Shown here in pieces: positions 48,471 through 57,845 of a DNA stretch of 64,000 bases. Origin of the DNA: Ruegeria aquimaris (lineage in GTDB: Bacteria > Pseudomonadota > Alphaproteobacteria > Rhodobacterales > Rhodobacteraceae); contig NZ_JAOWLB010000003.1 in the NCBI RefSeq assembly GCF_025751555.1, positions 248,001-312,000 of the forward strand, written 5' to 3'. A model generated the notes under the pieces. It did no database searches and was not told the DNA's origin. It saw only the letters and a list, made by a program, of their open reading frames with translations. The position numbers and the translations under genes were made by a program. Positions within the stretch are counted from its first letter, which is position 1, and each line of letters starts with the position of its first letter.

Positions 48471-49045
48471 CCCGGCTGCATCTGATCCGGCACGGACCCA
48501 CACATGCCAAATCCATGGTCGGCTGGTCCGATCTTCCCGCCGACCTGAGCGATACCGGCCTGCTGGCCCGCCTCTCGGGGCACTTGCCAAAGGACGCGTT
48601 GGTTGTTTCGTCCGACCTGATCCGCGCCGCCGATACCGCCAGCGCCATTCAGGGCCAGCGGTCCCGCCTCCCGCATCGCCCCGGCCTGCGCGAGATCAAC
48701 TTTGGCACCTGGGAACTACGCCGCTATGCCGAGATCGAGGCCGAGGATCCGGTGCTTGTGCGTGCCTATTGGGAAACGCCGGGGGACACATCGCCGCCCG
48801 GCGGCGAGAGCTGGCACCAGGTCTGCGACCGTGTGAACGCCGAGATCGACGCGCTGATCGCCGCGCATCGCGGATCCGATCTGATCGTGGTGGGCCATTT
48901 CGGCATGATCCTGACACAGTTGCAACGCGCTTTGGCAATCACCGCAGAACAGGTGTTTTCGCACCGGATCGACAATCTGTCGGTCACGGAGATCACCCGA
49001 ATGCCGGACGGTTGGCACGTCGGTCGGATCAATCATCTCGTGTGA
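48467..49045 (+). CDS. Histidine phosphatase, CobC/alpha-ribazole phosphatase type
   Basis: 192 residues of the phosphoglycerate mutase-like superfamily: catalytic LIRHGPTHAKS (Arg-His) at the N-terminus, LREINFGTWELRRY, and the second His in DLIVVGHFGMI. Translationally coupled to cobU by the ATGA overlap, which points to a role in B12 assembly, cleaving alpha-ribazole phosphate (CobC). Without that link the substrate would be open. Confidence 0.85.
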   Translation: MTRLHLIRHGPTHAKSMVGWSDLPADLSDTGLLARLSGHLPKDALVVSSDLIRAADTASAIQGQRSRLPHRPGLREINFGTWELRRYAEIEAEDPVLVRAYWETPGDTSPPGGESWHQVCDRVNAEIDALIAAHRGSDLIVVGHFGMILTQLQRALAITAEQVFSHRIDNLSVTEITRMPDGWHVGRINHLV

Positions 49046-49104
49046 TGCGCGGGACCACGAAACAGCGTTTTACGCGACACGAGTGTCCTGCCTAAGTTGC
49101 GTCC

Positions 49105-49980
49105 ATGACATACGAACTGTTTATCGGCGACCGCACATTCTCGAGCTGGTCGCTGCGCGGTTGGCTGATGCTCGAGAAATTCGGCATCCCCTTCCGGACA
49201 CATATGGTGGGGCTCTATTCCGGGACGATGGCCCAGGATCTGGCCCAGATCGCGCCCGCGCGCCAGGTTCCTGCGTTGCGTACCCCCGAGGGGGTCGTGG
49301 TCGGCCAAAGCCTTGCCATGGCTGAAACACTGGCCGAACGTCACCCGGACGCGGGGCTGTGGCCCTCGGACCCGGCGCAGCGCGCAACCGCGCGCTGGCT
49401 CTGCGCGGAAATGGTGTCGAGCTTTACCGCGCTGCGTGGGCAATGCCCCATGCAGTTACTGCATTGTTACGTGGGGTTCGAACCCTCCGAGGCGACCCGC
49501 GCCGATCTGGACCGGATTGAAACCCTCTGGGCGCATGCCCGCGCGGTTTCCGGCGCGGAGACCGGCCCACTGTTCGGCCGCTACTCTCTGGCCGATGTCT
49601 TCTACACGCCGGTGGCCGCGCGGATCGTAGGCTATGGCCTGCCCGTCAGCGCGGCAAGCCGCGCCTATTGCCTCGAACTGCTGAGCGACACCAGCGTCCG
49701 GCAATGGCGCGCGATGGGCGCAACCGTGACCTACGATCCCGTTCCCTATGCGATGGACTTGCCGACATCGCCCTGGCCGGTTGGTGCGAGCGGCTCGGCC
49801 CGTGCATTGGCAACCGGCCCGTCGGTCAACGCCGCATGCCCCTATTCGGGCAAGCCCGTCACCCACTATCTGGAAATGGACGGCCATGTCTGGGGCTTTT
49901 GCAACCCGTTCTGCCGCGACAAGACTGTTGCCGACCCCGGTGCCTGGCCGAAATTCATCGCGATGACCGAAGCCGGTTAA
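49105..49980 (+). CDS. Glutathione S-transferase with C-terminal Cys-rich extension
   Basis: 291 residues. N-terminal thioredoxin fold with FSSWSLRGWLMLEKFGIPF and APARQVPALRTPEGVVVGQSLAMAETL, helical domain to about residue 205, then a tail: CPYSGKPVTHYLEMDGHVWG (Cys245, His254) followed by FCNPFCRDKT (Cys266, Cys270). This tail recalls the TRASH/YHS metal-binding modules. Standard GST length is near 220, so the extension adds about 75 residues. Metal binding is inferred. The ATG at 49105 fits the family start. Confidence 0.87.
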   Translation: MTYELFIGDRTFSSWSLRGWLMLEKFGIPFRTHMVGLYSGTMAQDLAQIAPARQVPALRTPEGVVVGQSLAMAETLAERHPDAGLWPSDPAQRATARWLCAEMVSSFTALRGQCPMQLLHCYVGFEPSEATRADLDRIETLWAHARAVSGAETGPLFGRYSLADVFYTPVAARIVGYGLPVSAASRAYCLELLSDTSVRQWRAMGATVTYDPVPYAMDLPTSPWPVGASGSARALATGPSVNAACPYSGKPVTHYLEMDGHVWGFCNPFCRDKTVADPGAWPKFIAMTEAG

Positions 49981-50037
49981 CCTTTCTTAAACCTGCCGCG
50001 CGGTAGCAACGATGTGTTAACCAAAAGGCAGGAACGA

Positions 50038-51552
50038 ATGGTCACGCGCGCCTATACTGTCGCCTTTCAGGGGGTCGAGGCCCGCCCGGTCGAAGTGCAA
50101 TGTGCCGTGACCCCCGGCTTGCCGGCGTTTTCCATCGTCGGCCTGCCGGACAAGGCTGTGTCCGAGGCGCGTGACCGGGTGCGGAGCGCGCTGAGCGGCA
50201 TGGCCATTGCCCTGCCATCCAAGCGGATCACCATAAACCTGTCACCTGCCGACCTGCCCAAGGAAGGCAGCCATTTCGACCTGCCCATCGCGCTGGCGCT
50301 GCTGGCCGCTTTGGAAATCGTACCGGCGGATGCGGCGGAAAGCACGCTGGCACTGGGAGAGCTTTCGCTCGACGGGACCCTGATCCCGGTGACGGGCGCC
50401 CTGCCCGCCGCGATGACCGCGGCCGAGGAAGACCGGATGCTGCTCTGCCCCAAGGGCTCGAGCGCCGAGGCGGCCTGGGTCGATGCGGCCAAGGTGATCG
50501 GGGCCGAAACCCTTGCCGCCGTCATCCGTCACTATACCGGACAGGCCCCGATCGACGCCGCGCAACCGGGTGAGGTGCAATCCCCGGCATTCCTGCGCGA
50601 CCTGCGCGACGTCAAGGGCCAGGAGCGCGCCAAACGCGCACTTGAGATCGCCGCAGCCGGGCGCCATCACATGATCATGGTGGGCACGCCGGGATCGGGG
50701 AAATCCATGCTGGCGGCCCGCATTCCCGGCATCCTGCCGCCCTTGACTGCCATCGAGGCGCTGGAAACCTCGATGATCCATTCATTGTGCGGATTGCTGG
50801 ACGAAGGAGGGATCAGCCGCACCCGCCCTTTTCGCGAACCGCATCACACCGCCTCGATGGCGGCCATCGTCGGCGGCGGCAAGGGGGCCAAACCCGGCGA
50901 GATCAGCTTGGCGCATAACGGGGTGCTGTTTCTGGACGAATTGCCCGAGTTCTCCCGAACCGTTCTGGAAACCCTGCGACAGCCGATTGAAACCGGCGAG
51001 GTGATGGTTGCCCGGGCCAACGCGCATGTTAAGTACCCTTGCCGCTTCATGCTTGTGGCGGCGGCCAATCCGTGCCGATGCGGATATCTGACCGATCCCG
51101 CGCGCGCCTGCTCGCGCGCACCGGGCTGTGGCGAGGATTATCTTGGCCGCATCTCGGGCCCGCTGATGGACCGGTTCGATCTGCGCATCGAGGTGCCGCC
51201 GGTTGCCTTTACCGATCTCGACCTACCGCCCAGCATCGAAGGCTCGGCCGAGGTCGCGGCCAGGGTCGCGGCCGCCCGCGAAATCCAGGCGATGCGGTTC
51301 ACAGGGCAGACCGGCATGCGCCAGAACGCCGATGCCGAAGGCAAGGTTCTGGACGAAATCGCCACGCCAGATGCCGAGGGTCGAGACCTGCTGCTCAAGG
51401 CTGCGGATCGGTTCGGCCTGTCGGCGCGGGCCTATCACCGCATCCTGCGGGTGGCCCGCACCATCACGGATCTTGCCGGAGAAACAGATGTCCGGCGCCC
51501 GCATGTGGCCGAAGCGCTCAGTTTCCGGGTGGCGGCAAAGGCGCTTGCCTGA
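50038..51552 (+). CDS. comM: YifB/ComM-family Mg-chelatase-like AAA+ ATPase
   Basis: 504 residues. N-terminal Lon-like fold, VTRAYTVAFQGVEARPVEVQ, Walker A VGTPGSGKSMLAARIPGILPP, Walker B VLFLDELPEF, a zinc-type Cys cluster (ANPCRCGYLTDPARACSRAPGC) and a C-terminal HTH-like helical part (AYHRILRVARTITDL). ComM drives branch migration in natural transformation. The ATG at 50038 with AGGAACGA upstream is chosen over a GTG at 50014. Nearly adjacent to the convergent gshB gene. Confidence 0.92.
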   Translation: MVTRAYTVAFQGVEARPVEVQCAVTPGLPAFSIVGLPDKAVSEARDRVRSALSGMAIALPSKRITINLSPADLPKEGSHFDLPIALALLAALEIVPADAAESTLALGELSLDGTLIPVTGALPAAMTAAEEDRMLLCPKGSSAEAAWVDAAKVIGAETLAAVIRHYTGQAPIDAAQPGEVQSPAFLRDLRDVKGQERAKRALEIAAAGRHHMIMVGTPGSGKSMLAARIPGILPPLTAIEALETSMIHSLCGLLDEGGISRTRPFREPHHTASMAAIVGGGKGAKPGEISLAHNGVLFLDELPEFSRTVLETLRQPIETGEVMVARANAHVKYPCRFMLVAAANPCRCGYLTDPARACSRAPGCGEDYLGRISGPLMDRFDLRIEVPPVAFTDLDLPPSIEGSAEVAARVAAAREIQAMRFTGQTGMRQNADAEGKVLDEIATPDAEGRDLLLKAADRFGLSARAYHRILRVARTITDLAGETDVRRPHVAEALSFRVAAKALA

Positions 51553-51567
51553 GCCACCACTTCCGCG

Positions 51568-52500
51568 TCAGAGCTTGGCCTCGATCGCCTCCCAGATGCG
51601 GGCGGCGATGTTGACGCCGTCGAACCGTTCCAGTTCCTGGATGCCAGTGGGCGAGGTCACGTTGATCTCGGTCAGATAGTCGCCGATGACGTCGATCCCG
51701 ACAAATACCTGCCCCTTTTCGCGCAGAAGCGGCCCGATGGTGGCGCTGATTTCCAGATCGCGCTCGGTCAGCCCGATCTTCTCCGGGCGCCCGCCCACAT
51801 GCATGTTCGACCGCGTCTCGCCCTCGGCTGGCACGCGGTTGATCGCGCCGACCGCTTCACCATCGACCAGGATCACCCGCTTGTCGCCCTTGCGGACGGC
51901 GGGCAGGTATTTTTGTACAATCAGGGGCTCGCGCGAGAACCCGGTGAACAGCTCGTGCAGCGACGACAGGTTACGGTCGTTTTCATCCAGCCGGAACACG
52001 CCCGCGCCGCCATTGCCGTAGAGCGGTTTTAGGATGATGTCGCCATGCCGGGCCTTGAACGCACGGATCGTCTCCAGATCGCGGGCAATGGCGGTCGGTG
52101 GGGTCAACTGCGGGAAGTTCAGCACCAGCAGCTTTTCGGGATAGTTGCGCACCCAGAACGGGTCGTTCACCACAAGGGTCTGGCCCTTGAGCCGGTCCAG
52201 CAGATGGGTCGAGGTGATGTAGTGCATGTCAAACGGCGGATCCTGACGCAGCCAGACCACGTCGAAATCGGCCAGATCCACTTCGCGCAGCGGTCCCAGC
52301 ACCGCCGGGTTTCCCGCCACCCGCTGCACGGTCATGTCATGGCCGCGCGCGGTGATCCGCCCTTCCTGATAGGCCAACTGGTCCGGACCGTAGTAGAACA
52401 GTTCGTGCCCCCGTGCCTGCGCCTCTTCGGCCAGACGGAACGAGCTGTCGGCGTTGATGTTCACGGCCCCGATCGGGTCCATCTGAAAGGCGATCTTCAT
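51568..52500 (-). CDS. gshB: Glutathione synthase
   Basis: 310 residues from [20 protein letters not shown] at 52500. ATP-grasp enzyme joining gamma-glutamylcysteine to glycine; motifs [37 protein letters not shown] and [21 protein letters not shown]. The frame is open upstream to 52557, but only this ATG fits the family. Upstream on the same strand are yraN and rsmI, a conserved neighbourhood in alphaproteobacteria. Confidence 0.96.
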   Translation of the reverse strand: MKIAFQMDPIGAVNINADSSFRLAEEAQARGHELFYYGPDQLAYQEGRITARGHDMTVQRVAGNPAVLGPLREVDLADFDVVWLRQDPPFDMHYITSTHLLDRLKGQTLVVNDPFWVRNYPEKLLVLNFPQLTPPTAIARDLETIRAFKARHGDIILKPLYGNGGAGVFRLDENDRNLSSLHELFTGFSREPLIVQKYLPAVRKGDKRVILVDGEAVGAINRVPAEGETRSNMHVGGRPEKIGLTERDLEISATIGPLLREKGQVFVGIDVIGDYLTEINVTSPTGIQELERFDGVNIAARIWEAIEAKL

Positions 52501-52560
52501 GTTGTGTCCCTCACTAGCGGCTGTCCGATACATGGCGCAGCCGGCAGCGGGGTTCAATGG

Positions 52561-52935
52561 TCATCCATCATGACCAAAGGCGTTCTCGAGGATTTGAAAC
52601 CTGCCCATACTGTCGACCAGCGCCACGTCAAAGCGTACGGGCGTCAATTGCCCCAGCGGTTCCGCCGTCAGAAATTCAGCCGCTGCCTCTTGCAACCGGA
52701 TCATCTGCCGGGCCCCAAGGCTGGCCGCCGCGCTGTCGAAATCGCGGCTTTGCTTGACCTCGACAAAGATCAATTCGCGATCCGCGCGGACGATCAGGTC
52801 AATCTCGCCACCTTGACCGCGCCACCGGCGGCGATCCACGCGGCAGCCCCGTCGCTCGTATTCCAGCGCAATCCGTGTTTCTGCCGCGTCGCCGGTCAGG
52901 TGATTGCGCAGACCGCGACGGGTGCGAGACGTCAT
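52561..52935 (-). CDS. yraN: YraN-family (UPF0102) nuclease-like protein
   Basis: 124 residues with the PD-(D/E)XK-like core GQGGEIDLIVRADRELIFVEVKQ (residues about 40-62): Glu, Asp and EVK residues as in YraN. No DNA-cleavage role is firmly proven for the family. It lies directly behind rsmI, one base apart, so it shares its message. Confidence 0.9.
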   Translation of the reverse strand: MTSRTRRGLRNHLTGDAAETRIALEYERRGCRVDRRRWRGQGGEIDLIVRADRELIFVEVKQSRDFDSAAASLGARQMIRLQEAAAEFLTAEPLGQLTPVRFDVALVDSMGRFQILENAFGHDG

Positions 52936-52936
52936 A

Positions 52937-53794
52937 TCATCGTTTTCCCAGCTTCAGCGCCATCTGGTAGACCGGCCGCCGCGGAACCCCATGCATACGC
53001 GACACCAGATCGGCCGCATCCTTTACCGAATGACTTTCAAGCGCTTCGATCAACGATTGTTCTATATCGACTTCCTTAACCGGGTCTGAACGCGCCCGGT
53101 CCACCAAAAGGACGATTTCGCCTTTGACCGGGGAATCCCCCAACGAGGCGCCTATGCTCTCCAGGCTGCCCCGCCGTATCTCTTCGAACTTTTTCGTCAA
53201 CTCCCGGCACAAAGCCGCCGGGCGCTCGCCCCCCAATACCGCGCACATGTCGGCAAGACTGTCGCACACGCGTTTGGGCGATTCGTAGAAAACCAGTGTC
53301 CCGGGAACATCGCGCAGGGCCTCAAGCCGTGTTTTTCGCGCCGACGTGGAATTGGGCAGGAAACCGGCAAAAAAGAACGCATCGGTCGGCAACCCGGCCA
53401 GGGTCAGCGCGGCCAAGGCCGCTGACGGCCCCGGGGCGCATGTCACCATATACCCCGCTTCGGACGCGGCCTTGCTCAGCTCATACCCTGGATCCGCGAT
53501 CAGTGGCATCCCGGCCTCGGAGGCATAAGCGACCGATCTTCCCTCGGCCAGCGCCTCCAGCAGTTTCTCCCGCGCGGCCACGCCGGAATGATCATGATAG
53601 GCAATGACCCGCCTGCCATCGAGGGGCACGCCGTGAATGTCGAGCAAATGTCTTAGAGAGCGTGTATCCTCGGCCGCGATCACATCGGCCGATGCCAGCA
53701 CGTCCAGCGCCCTCAGCGTGATGTCGCGCGCGGCACCGATCGGTGTTCCGACAAAATACAATCCTGCGGGCAATCTGAGCTTTTGGTAATTCAA
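52937..53794 (-). CDS. rsmI: 16S rRNA (cytidine(1402)-2'-O)-methyltransferase
   Basis: 285 residues. SAM-dependent tetrapyrrole-methylase fold: YFVGTPIGAARDITLRALDVL, VIAAEDTRSLRHLL and YASEAGMPLIADPGYELSKAA, all family hallmarks. It methylates the ribose of C1402 in the decoding site together with RsmH. Divergent from the lpoA-like gene. The ATG at 53794 is the standard start; the later residues end with a helical C-terminal part. Confidence 0.95.
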   Translation of the reverse strand: MNYQKLRLPAGLYFVGTPIGAARDITLRALDVLASADVIAAEDTRSLRHLLDIHGVPLDGRRVIAYHDHSGVAAREKLLEALAEGRSVAYASEAGMPLIADPGYELSKAASEAGYMVTCAPGPSAALAALTLAGLPTDAFFFAGFLPNSTSARKTRLEALRDVPGTLVFYESPKRVCDSLADMCAVLGGERPAALCRELTKKFEEIRRGSLESIGASLGDSPVKGEIVLLVDRARSDPVKEVDIEQSLIEALESHSVKDAADLVSRMHGVPRRPVYQMALKLGKR

Positions 53795-53878
53795 CGCTGG
53801 ACCCGTGTTTTGTGACGTTTATTATCGCGGCTCGACCAACGCGGTAGTCCGCCGCCGGATTAGGGAGCTATTGATTAG

Positions 53879-55054
53879 ATGTTTGCCATTTTCAACCCCG
53901 CCCGCAAGCTGGCCCGTTCCGCGATGGCAGTTGCGGCTGCCGTGCTGCTGGCCTCATGCGACACCGGCACGATTGGAAGCGGGGGCCCCAGCATCAATAC
54001 CTCCAAGCCGGTTCCGGTGGCGTTGCTTGTGCCGCGTGGATCAGCTCAGTCCGGCGATGCCGTTCTGGCCCAAAGCCTTGAGAACGCAGCCAGAATGGCC
54101 ATCGGCGACCTGCAAAACGTGCAGATCGACCTGCGTGTGTACGATACGGCGGGGAACGCCAACACAGCCGCAGCGGTTGCACAACAAGCGGTGAGCGACG
54201 GCGCCAAGATCATTCTTGGCCCGGTCTATGCACAAGCCGCAAACGCAGCTGGCCTGGCGGTGCTGAACCAGAACATCAACGTCCTGTCGTTTTCCAACAA
54301 CACAAAGATCGCCGGCGGCAACGTCTTTGTGCTTGGGCCGACCTTCGACAATACGGCGAACCGGTTGGCCAGCTTCGCGGCCCGGCAGGGCAAGGGAAAC
54401 ATCGTCGTCGTGTACAGCAACGACGAAGCAGGTCAGGTGGGCAAGGCCGCCATCACCAGCGCCATTTCCCAGACCGGAGCGAAACTGGCCGGGTCCGTAG
54501 CGTTCGAACAGTCGCAGCAGGGTGTGATCGCCGCCGTTCCACAGGTCAAGGCCATGGTCGACGGGACCGGTGCCGATTCGGTCTTTTTCACCGCGACCAC
54601 GGCAGGCGCCCTGCCGCTCTTTTCGCAATTGCTGCCGGAAGCAGGCGTTTCCCCCGTGGAAAAACAGTTCATCGGCCTGACCCGCTGGGACATTCCCTCT
54701 CAGACATTGGAATTGCCCGGCGTTCAGGGCGGCTGGTTCGCGCTTCCCGACCCTTCGAAATCCGCCGCGTTCACCGCTCGTTACCAGGCGGCCTATGGCG
54801 GGGCACCGCACCCGATCGGGGGCCTTGCCTATGACGGGATCGCCGCCATCGGCGCGCTGGTCGGCGCCGGAAAGGCGGATGCCCTTACTGGCGCGGCCCT
54901 GACGCAGAGCGCCGGCTTCCAAGGTGTCGGCGGCATCTTCCGCCTGCGCCCGGATGGGACTAATGAGCGGGGACTGGCCGTTGCCACGATTCAGAACAAA
55001 CAGGTGGTTGTGATTGACCCTGCCCCACAAAGCTTCTCCGGCGCCGGCTTCTGA
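53879..55054 (+). CDS. Penicillin-binding protein activator, LpoA-like lipoprotein
   Basis: 391 residues with a lipoprotein signal MFAIFNPARKLARSAMAVAA followed by VLLASCDTG (lipobox LASC, Cys near residue 27). The rest is a periplasmic-binding-protein-like fold (about 45-385) as in the C-terminal domain of LpoA; the N-terminal TPR part of gammaproteobacterial LpoA is absent. In that group it stimulates PBP1A; here the partner is inferred. Its last 41 bases are shared with the glnD reading frame. Confidence 0.85.
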   Translation: MFAIFNPARKLARSAMAVAAAVLLASCDTGTIGSGGPSINTSKPVPVALLVPRGSAQSGDAVLAQSLENAARMAIGDLQNVQIDLRVYDTAGNANTAAAVAQQAVSDGAKIILGPVYAQAANAAGLAVLNQNINVLSFSNNTKIAGGNVFVLGPTFDNTANRLASFAARQGKGNIVVVYSNDEAGQVGKAAITSAISQTGAKLAGSVAFEQSQQGVIAAVPQVKAMVDGTGADSVFFTATTAGALPLFSQLLPEAGVSPVEKQFIGLTRWDIPSQTLELPGVQGGWFALPDPSKSAAFTARYQAAYGGAPHPIGGLAYDGIAAIGALVGAGKADALTGAALTQSAGFQGVGGIFRLRPDGTNERGLAVATIQNKQVVVIDPAPQSFSGAGF

Positions 55055-57845
55055 GCCGGACCGGGTCGTAAACCCGATCCGCCCGGACCTGACGGGAGAT
55101 CTTGTATGCGATCCGGCCTCGGTTTTTGACGCCGAGTCCGTTCTCGCACAGGTCCAGGCGGCAGCGATGGACGCTGCCGACAACGCCGCCTTGCGGGCAG
55201 CGGTGGTAGCGATCCTTCGGGAAGTACAGAAATCCGGGCGCGCAGCAATTGCAGAAGCGTTTTCCGCCCACCCCTTTGCCGCGCGACCGATGACCCGCGC
55301 CTATACCTATCTGACCGACGGGCTGGTCAAGACGGCGATGTATGTGGCCTCTGGCCTGCTTCACCCTTTGGCCACCCCAACCCAGGGCGAGCGCATCGCG
55401 GTCATGGCTGTCGGCGGTTACGGGCGTGGCGAGATGGCCCCGCATTCCGATGTCGATCTGCTGTTCCTGACCCCCTACAAGATCACCGCCTGGGCCGAAA
55501 GTGTGATCGAGTCGATGCTCTACATCCTCTGGGATCTGCGGCTGAAGGTCGGGCATTCATCGCGCACTGTGGCGGATTGTGTCCGGCTGGGGCGCGAGGA
55601 CTTTACCATTCGTACCGCCATGCTTGAGCACCGTTTTCTGACCGGGCACCGGCCCTTGGCCCAGTCGCTGGACAAGAAGCTGAAATCGGACCTGTTCAAG
55701 GATACCGCGCGCGAGTTCATCGAGGCCAAGCTGGAAGAGCGCGACGCCCGGCACCGCAAGCAGGGGCAACGGTATATGGTCGAGCCCAATGTCAAGGAAG
55801 GCAAGGGCGGGCTGCGCGACCTGCAATCGCTCTACTGGATCTCGAAATACGTCTACGGGGTCAAGAACACCGCTGAACTGGTGCCATTGGGCCTTTTCAC
55901 CCCGGCGGAGTATCAGACCTTTGTGCAGGCCGAAGATTTCCTCTGGGCCGTGCGGGCGCATCTGCACATCGTCACCGGCAGGGCGTCCGAACAGCTGACC
56001 TTTGACCTTCAGGTCGAGGTGGCCGATCGCATGGGGTACGAGGATCGCGCGGGCCGACGCGGTGTCGAAGTCTTCATGCAGAAATACTTCCGCGAAGCCA
56101 CCCGTGTGGGCGAACTGACCCGGATTCTTCTGACCAAACTCGAAGCGCAGCACATGAAAAGCGCGCCCATCCTCGAACGGATTTTCCGGCGCAGGCCCAA
56201 GACCAAGCCCGAATACAAGGTCGTGCACGGACGGCTGGATGTCGTCGACCCCAAGGCATTCCTGTCCGACAAGCTCAACCTCCTGCGTCTTTTCGAAGAA
56301 GGCCTGCGCACCGGGATGCTGATCCATCCTGACGCCATGCGTCTGGTCACCGCCAATCTTGCCCTGATCGACGACGACATGCGCAACAACAAGGAAGCCC
56401 AGCGCCTGTTCCTCGATCTGCTGCTGAAGCACGGCAACCCTGAGCGCGCGCTCAGGCGGATGAACGAACTGGGAGTTCTGTCGGCCTTCATTCCCGAATT
56501 CGAGCCGATCGTGGCGATGATGCAGTTCAACATGTATCACAGCTATACGGTGGACGAGCACATCATTCAGACCATCGTGAACCTGGCCCAGATCGAAAAG
56601 GGCGAGTTGGTCGAGGCGCTGCCGCTGGCCTCGTCCATCCTGAAAGCAGGGGTCAACCGCAAGGTGCTGTATACCGCCCTGCTGCTGCATGACATCGGGA
56701 AGGGGCGCCCCGAAGACCATTCGATCCTGGGTGCCAAGATCGCCCGCAAGGTGGCGCCACGGCTCGGCCTCAACAAGGCGGACTGCGATACCGTCGAATG
56801 GCTGGTGCGATACCATCTTCTGATGTCGGACATGGCGCAGAAACGGGATATCTCGGACCCGCGGACCGTGCGCGACTTTGCCAAGGCAGTACAGACCGTC
56901 AAGCGCCTCGATCTGCTTACCGTGCTGACCGTCTGCGACATCCGGGGGGTGGGACCCAATACCTGGAACAACTGGAAGGCCACGTTGCTGCGCGCCCTGC
57001 ATGCCGAAACCAAGCGCGCGCTGGAAACCGGGATGGAGGACCTCAACCGCGAGGGCCGCGGCAACGAGGCCAAGAAGGCGCTGCGCGAGGCGCTTGCCGA
57101 TTGGCCGCGCGAGGATCTCAAGACGGAAACCGGGCGCCATTACGATCCGTATTGGCAGGGTCTGAACCTGTCCACCCATGTCGAATTCGCCGAAATGCTG
57201 CGCGCGCTGGAGCAAAGCGGCGATCCCGGTGCGGTAGAGATTCGCCTTGAGCCCGATCTTGACCGCGACGCGACCCGCGCCTGTTTCGCCATGGCCGATC
57301 ACCCCGGTATCTTTTCCCGGATGGCCGGCGCGCTGGCTTTGGTGGGGGCAAACGTGGTCGATGCCCGCAGCTATACCACCAAAGACGGGTATGTAACCGA
57401 CGCCTTCTGGATCCAGGACGCCGAAGGGCATCCCTATGAAGACAATCGCCTGCCCCGGCTGCGCCAGATGATCCTCAAGACGCTCAAGGGCGAAGTAGTG
57501 GCACGCGAGGCGCTGAAATCCCGCGACAAGATCAAGAAGCGGGAAAAGGCGTTCAACGTTCCGACCCATGTCACTTTCGACAATGACGGGTCCGAAATCT
57601 ATACCATCATCGAGGTTGACACCCGCGACCGGCCCGGCCTGCTTTATGATCTCGCCCGCGCGATGGCGGCGGCCAACGTCTATATCGCCAATGCGGTGAT
57701 CGCGACCTATGGCGAGCAGGTTGTCGACACCTTCTATGTCAAGGACATGTTCGGGCTGAAATACTATTCAGAGACCAAGCAGCGCGCACTTGAGAAGAAA
57801 CTGCGCGAGGCGATTTCCGAAGGCGCGAAACGGGCCGCATCATGA
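55014..57845 (+). CDS. glnD: [Protein-PII] uridylyltransferase/uridylyl-removing enzyme
   Basis: 943 residues, the nitrogen sensor that modifies PII proteins according to glutamine. Nucleotidyltransferase motif GGYGRGEMAPHSDVDLLFL (about residues 128-146), HD domain LLHDIGKGRPEDHS (about 560-573) for UMP removal, and two C-terminal ACT domains (about 745-940) that sense glutamine. The start is uncertain: the open frame begins at the TTG at 55014, inside lpoA, and homologues do extend upstream of the ATG at 55167. The gene overlaps murJ by 4 bases. Confidence 0.95.
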   Translation: MTLPHKASPAPASEPDRVVNPIRPDLTGDLVCDPASVFDAESVLAQVQAAAMDAADNAALRAAVVAILREVQKSGRAAIAEAFSAHPFAARPMTRAYTYLTDGLVKTAMYVASGLLHPLATPTQGERIAVMAVGGYGRGEMAPHSDVDLLFLTPYKITAWAESVIESMLYILWDLRLKVGHSSRTVADCVRLGREDFTIRTAMLEHRFLTGHRPLAQSLDKKLKSDLFKDTAREFIEAKLEERDARHRKQGQRYMVEPNVKEGKGGLRDLQSLYWISKYVYGVKNTAELVPLGLFTPAEYQTFVQAEDFLWAVRAHLHIVTGRASEQLTFDLQVEVADRMGYEDRAGRRGVEVFMQKYFREATRVGELTRILLTKLEAQHMKSAPILERIFRRRPKTKPEYKVVHGRLDVVDPKAFLSDKLNLLRLFEEGLRTGMLIHPDAMRLVTANLALIDDDMRNNKEAQRLFLDLLLKHGNPERALRRMNELGVLSAFIPEFEPIVAMMQFNMYHSYTVDEHIIQTIVNLAQIEKGELVEALPLASSILKAGVNRKVLYTALLLHDIGKGRPEDHSILGAKIARKVAPRLGLNKADCDTVEWLVRYHLLMSDMAQKRDISDPRTVRDFAKAVQTVKRLDLLTVLTVCDIRGVGPNTWNNWKATLLRALHAETKRALETGMEDLNREGRGNEAKKALREALADWPREDLKTETGRHYDPYWQGLNLSTHVEFAEMLRALEQSGDPGAVEIRLEPDLDRDATRACFAMADHPGIFSRMAGALALVGANVVDARSYTTKDGYVTDAFWIQDAEGHPYEDNRLPRLRQMILKTLKGEVVAREALKSRDKIKKREKAFNVPTHVTFDNDGSEIYTIIEVDTRDRPGLLYDLARAMAAANVYIANAVIATYGEQVVDTFYVKDMFGLKYYSETKQRALEKKLREAISEGAKRAAS

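Noticed and set aside
55557-57569. 670-codon open frame opposite glnD
   Set aside because: Explained by third-position GC bias of glnD; no motif, no ribosome binding site.
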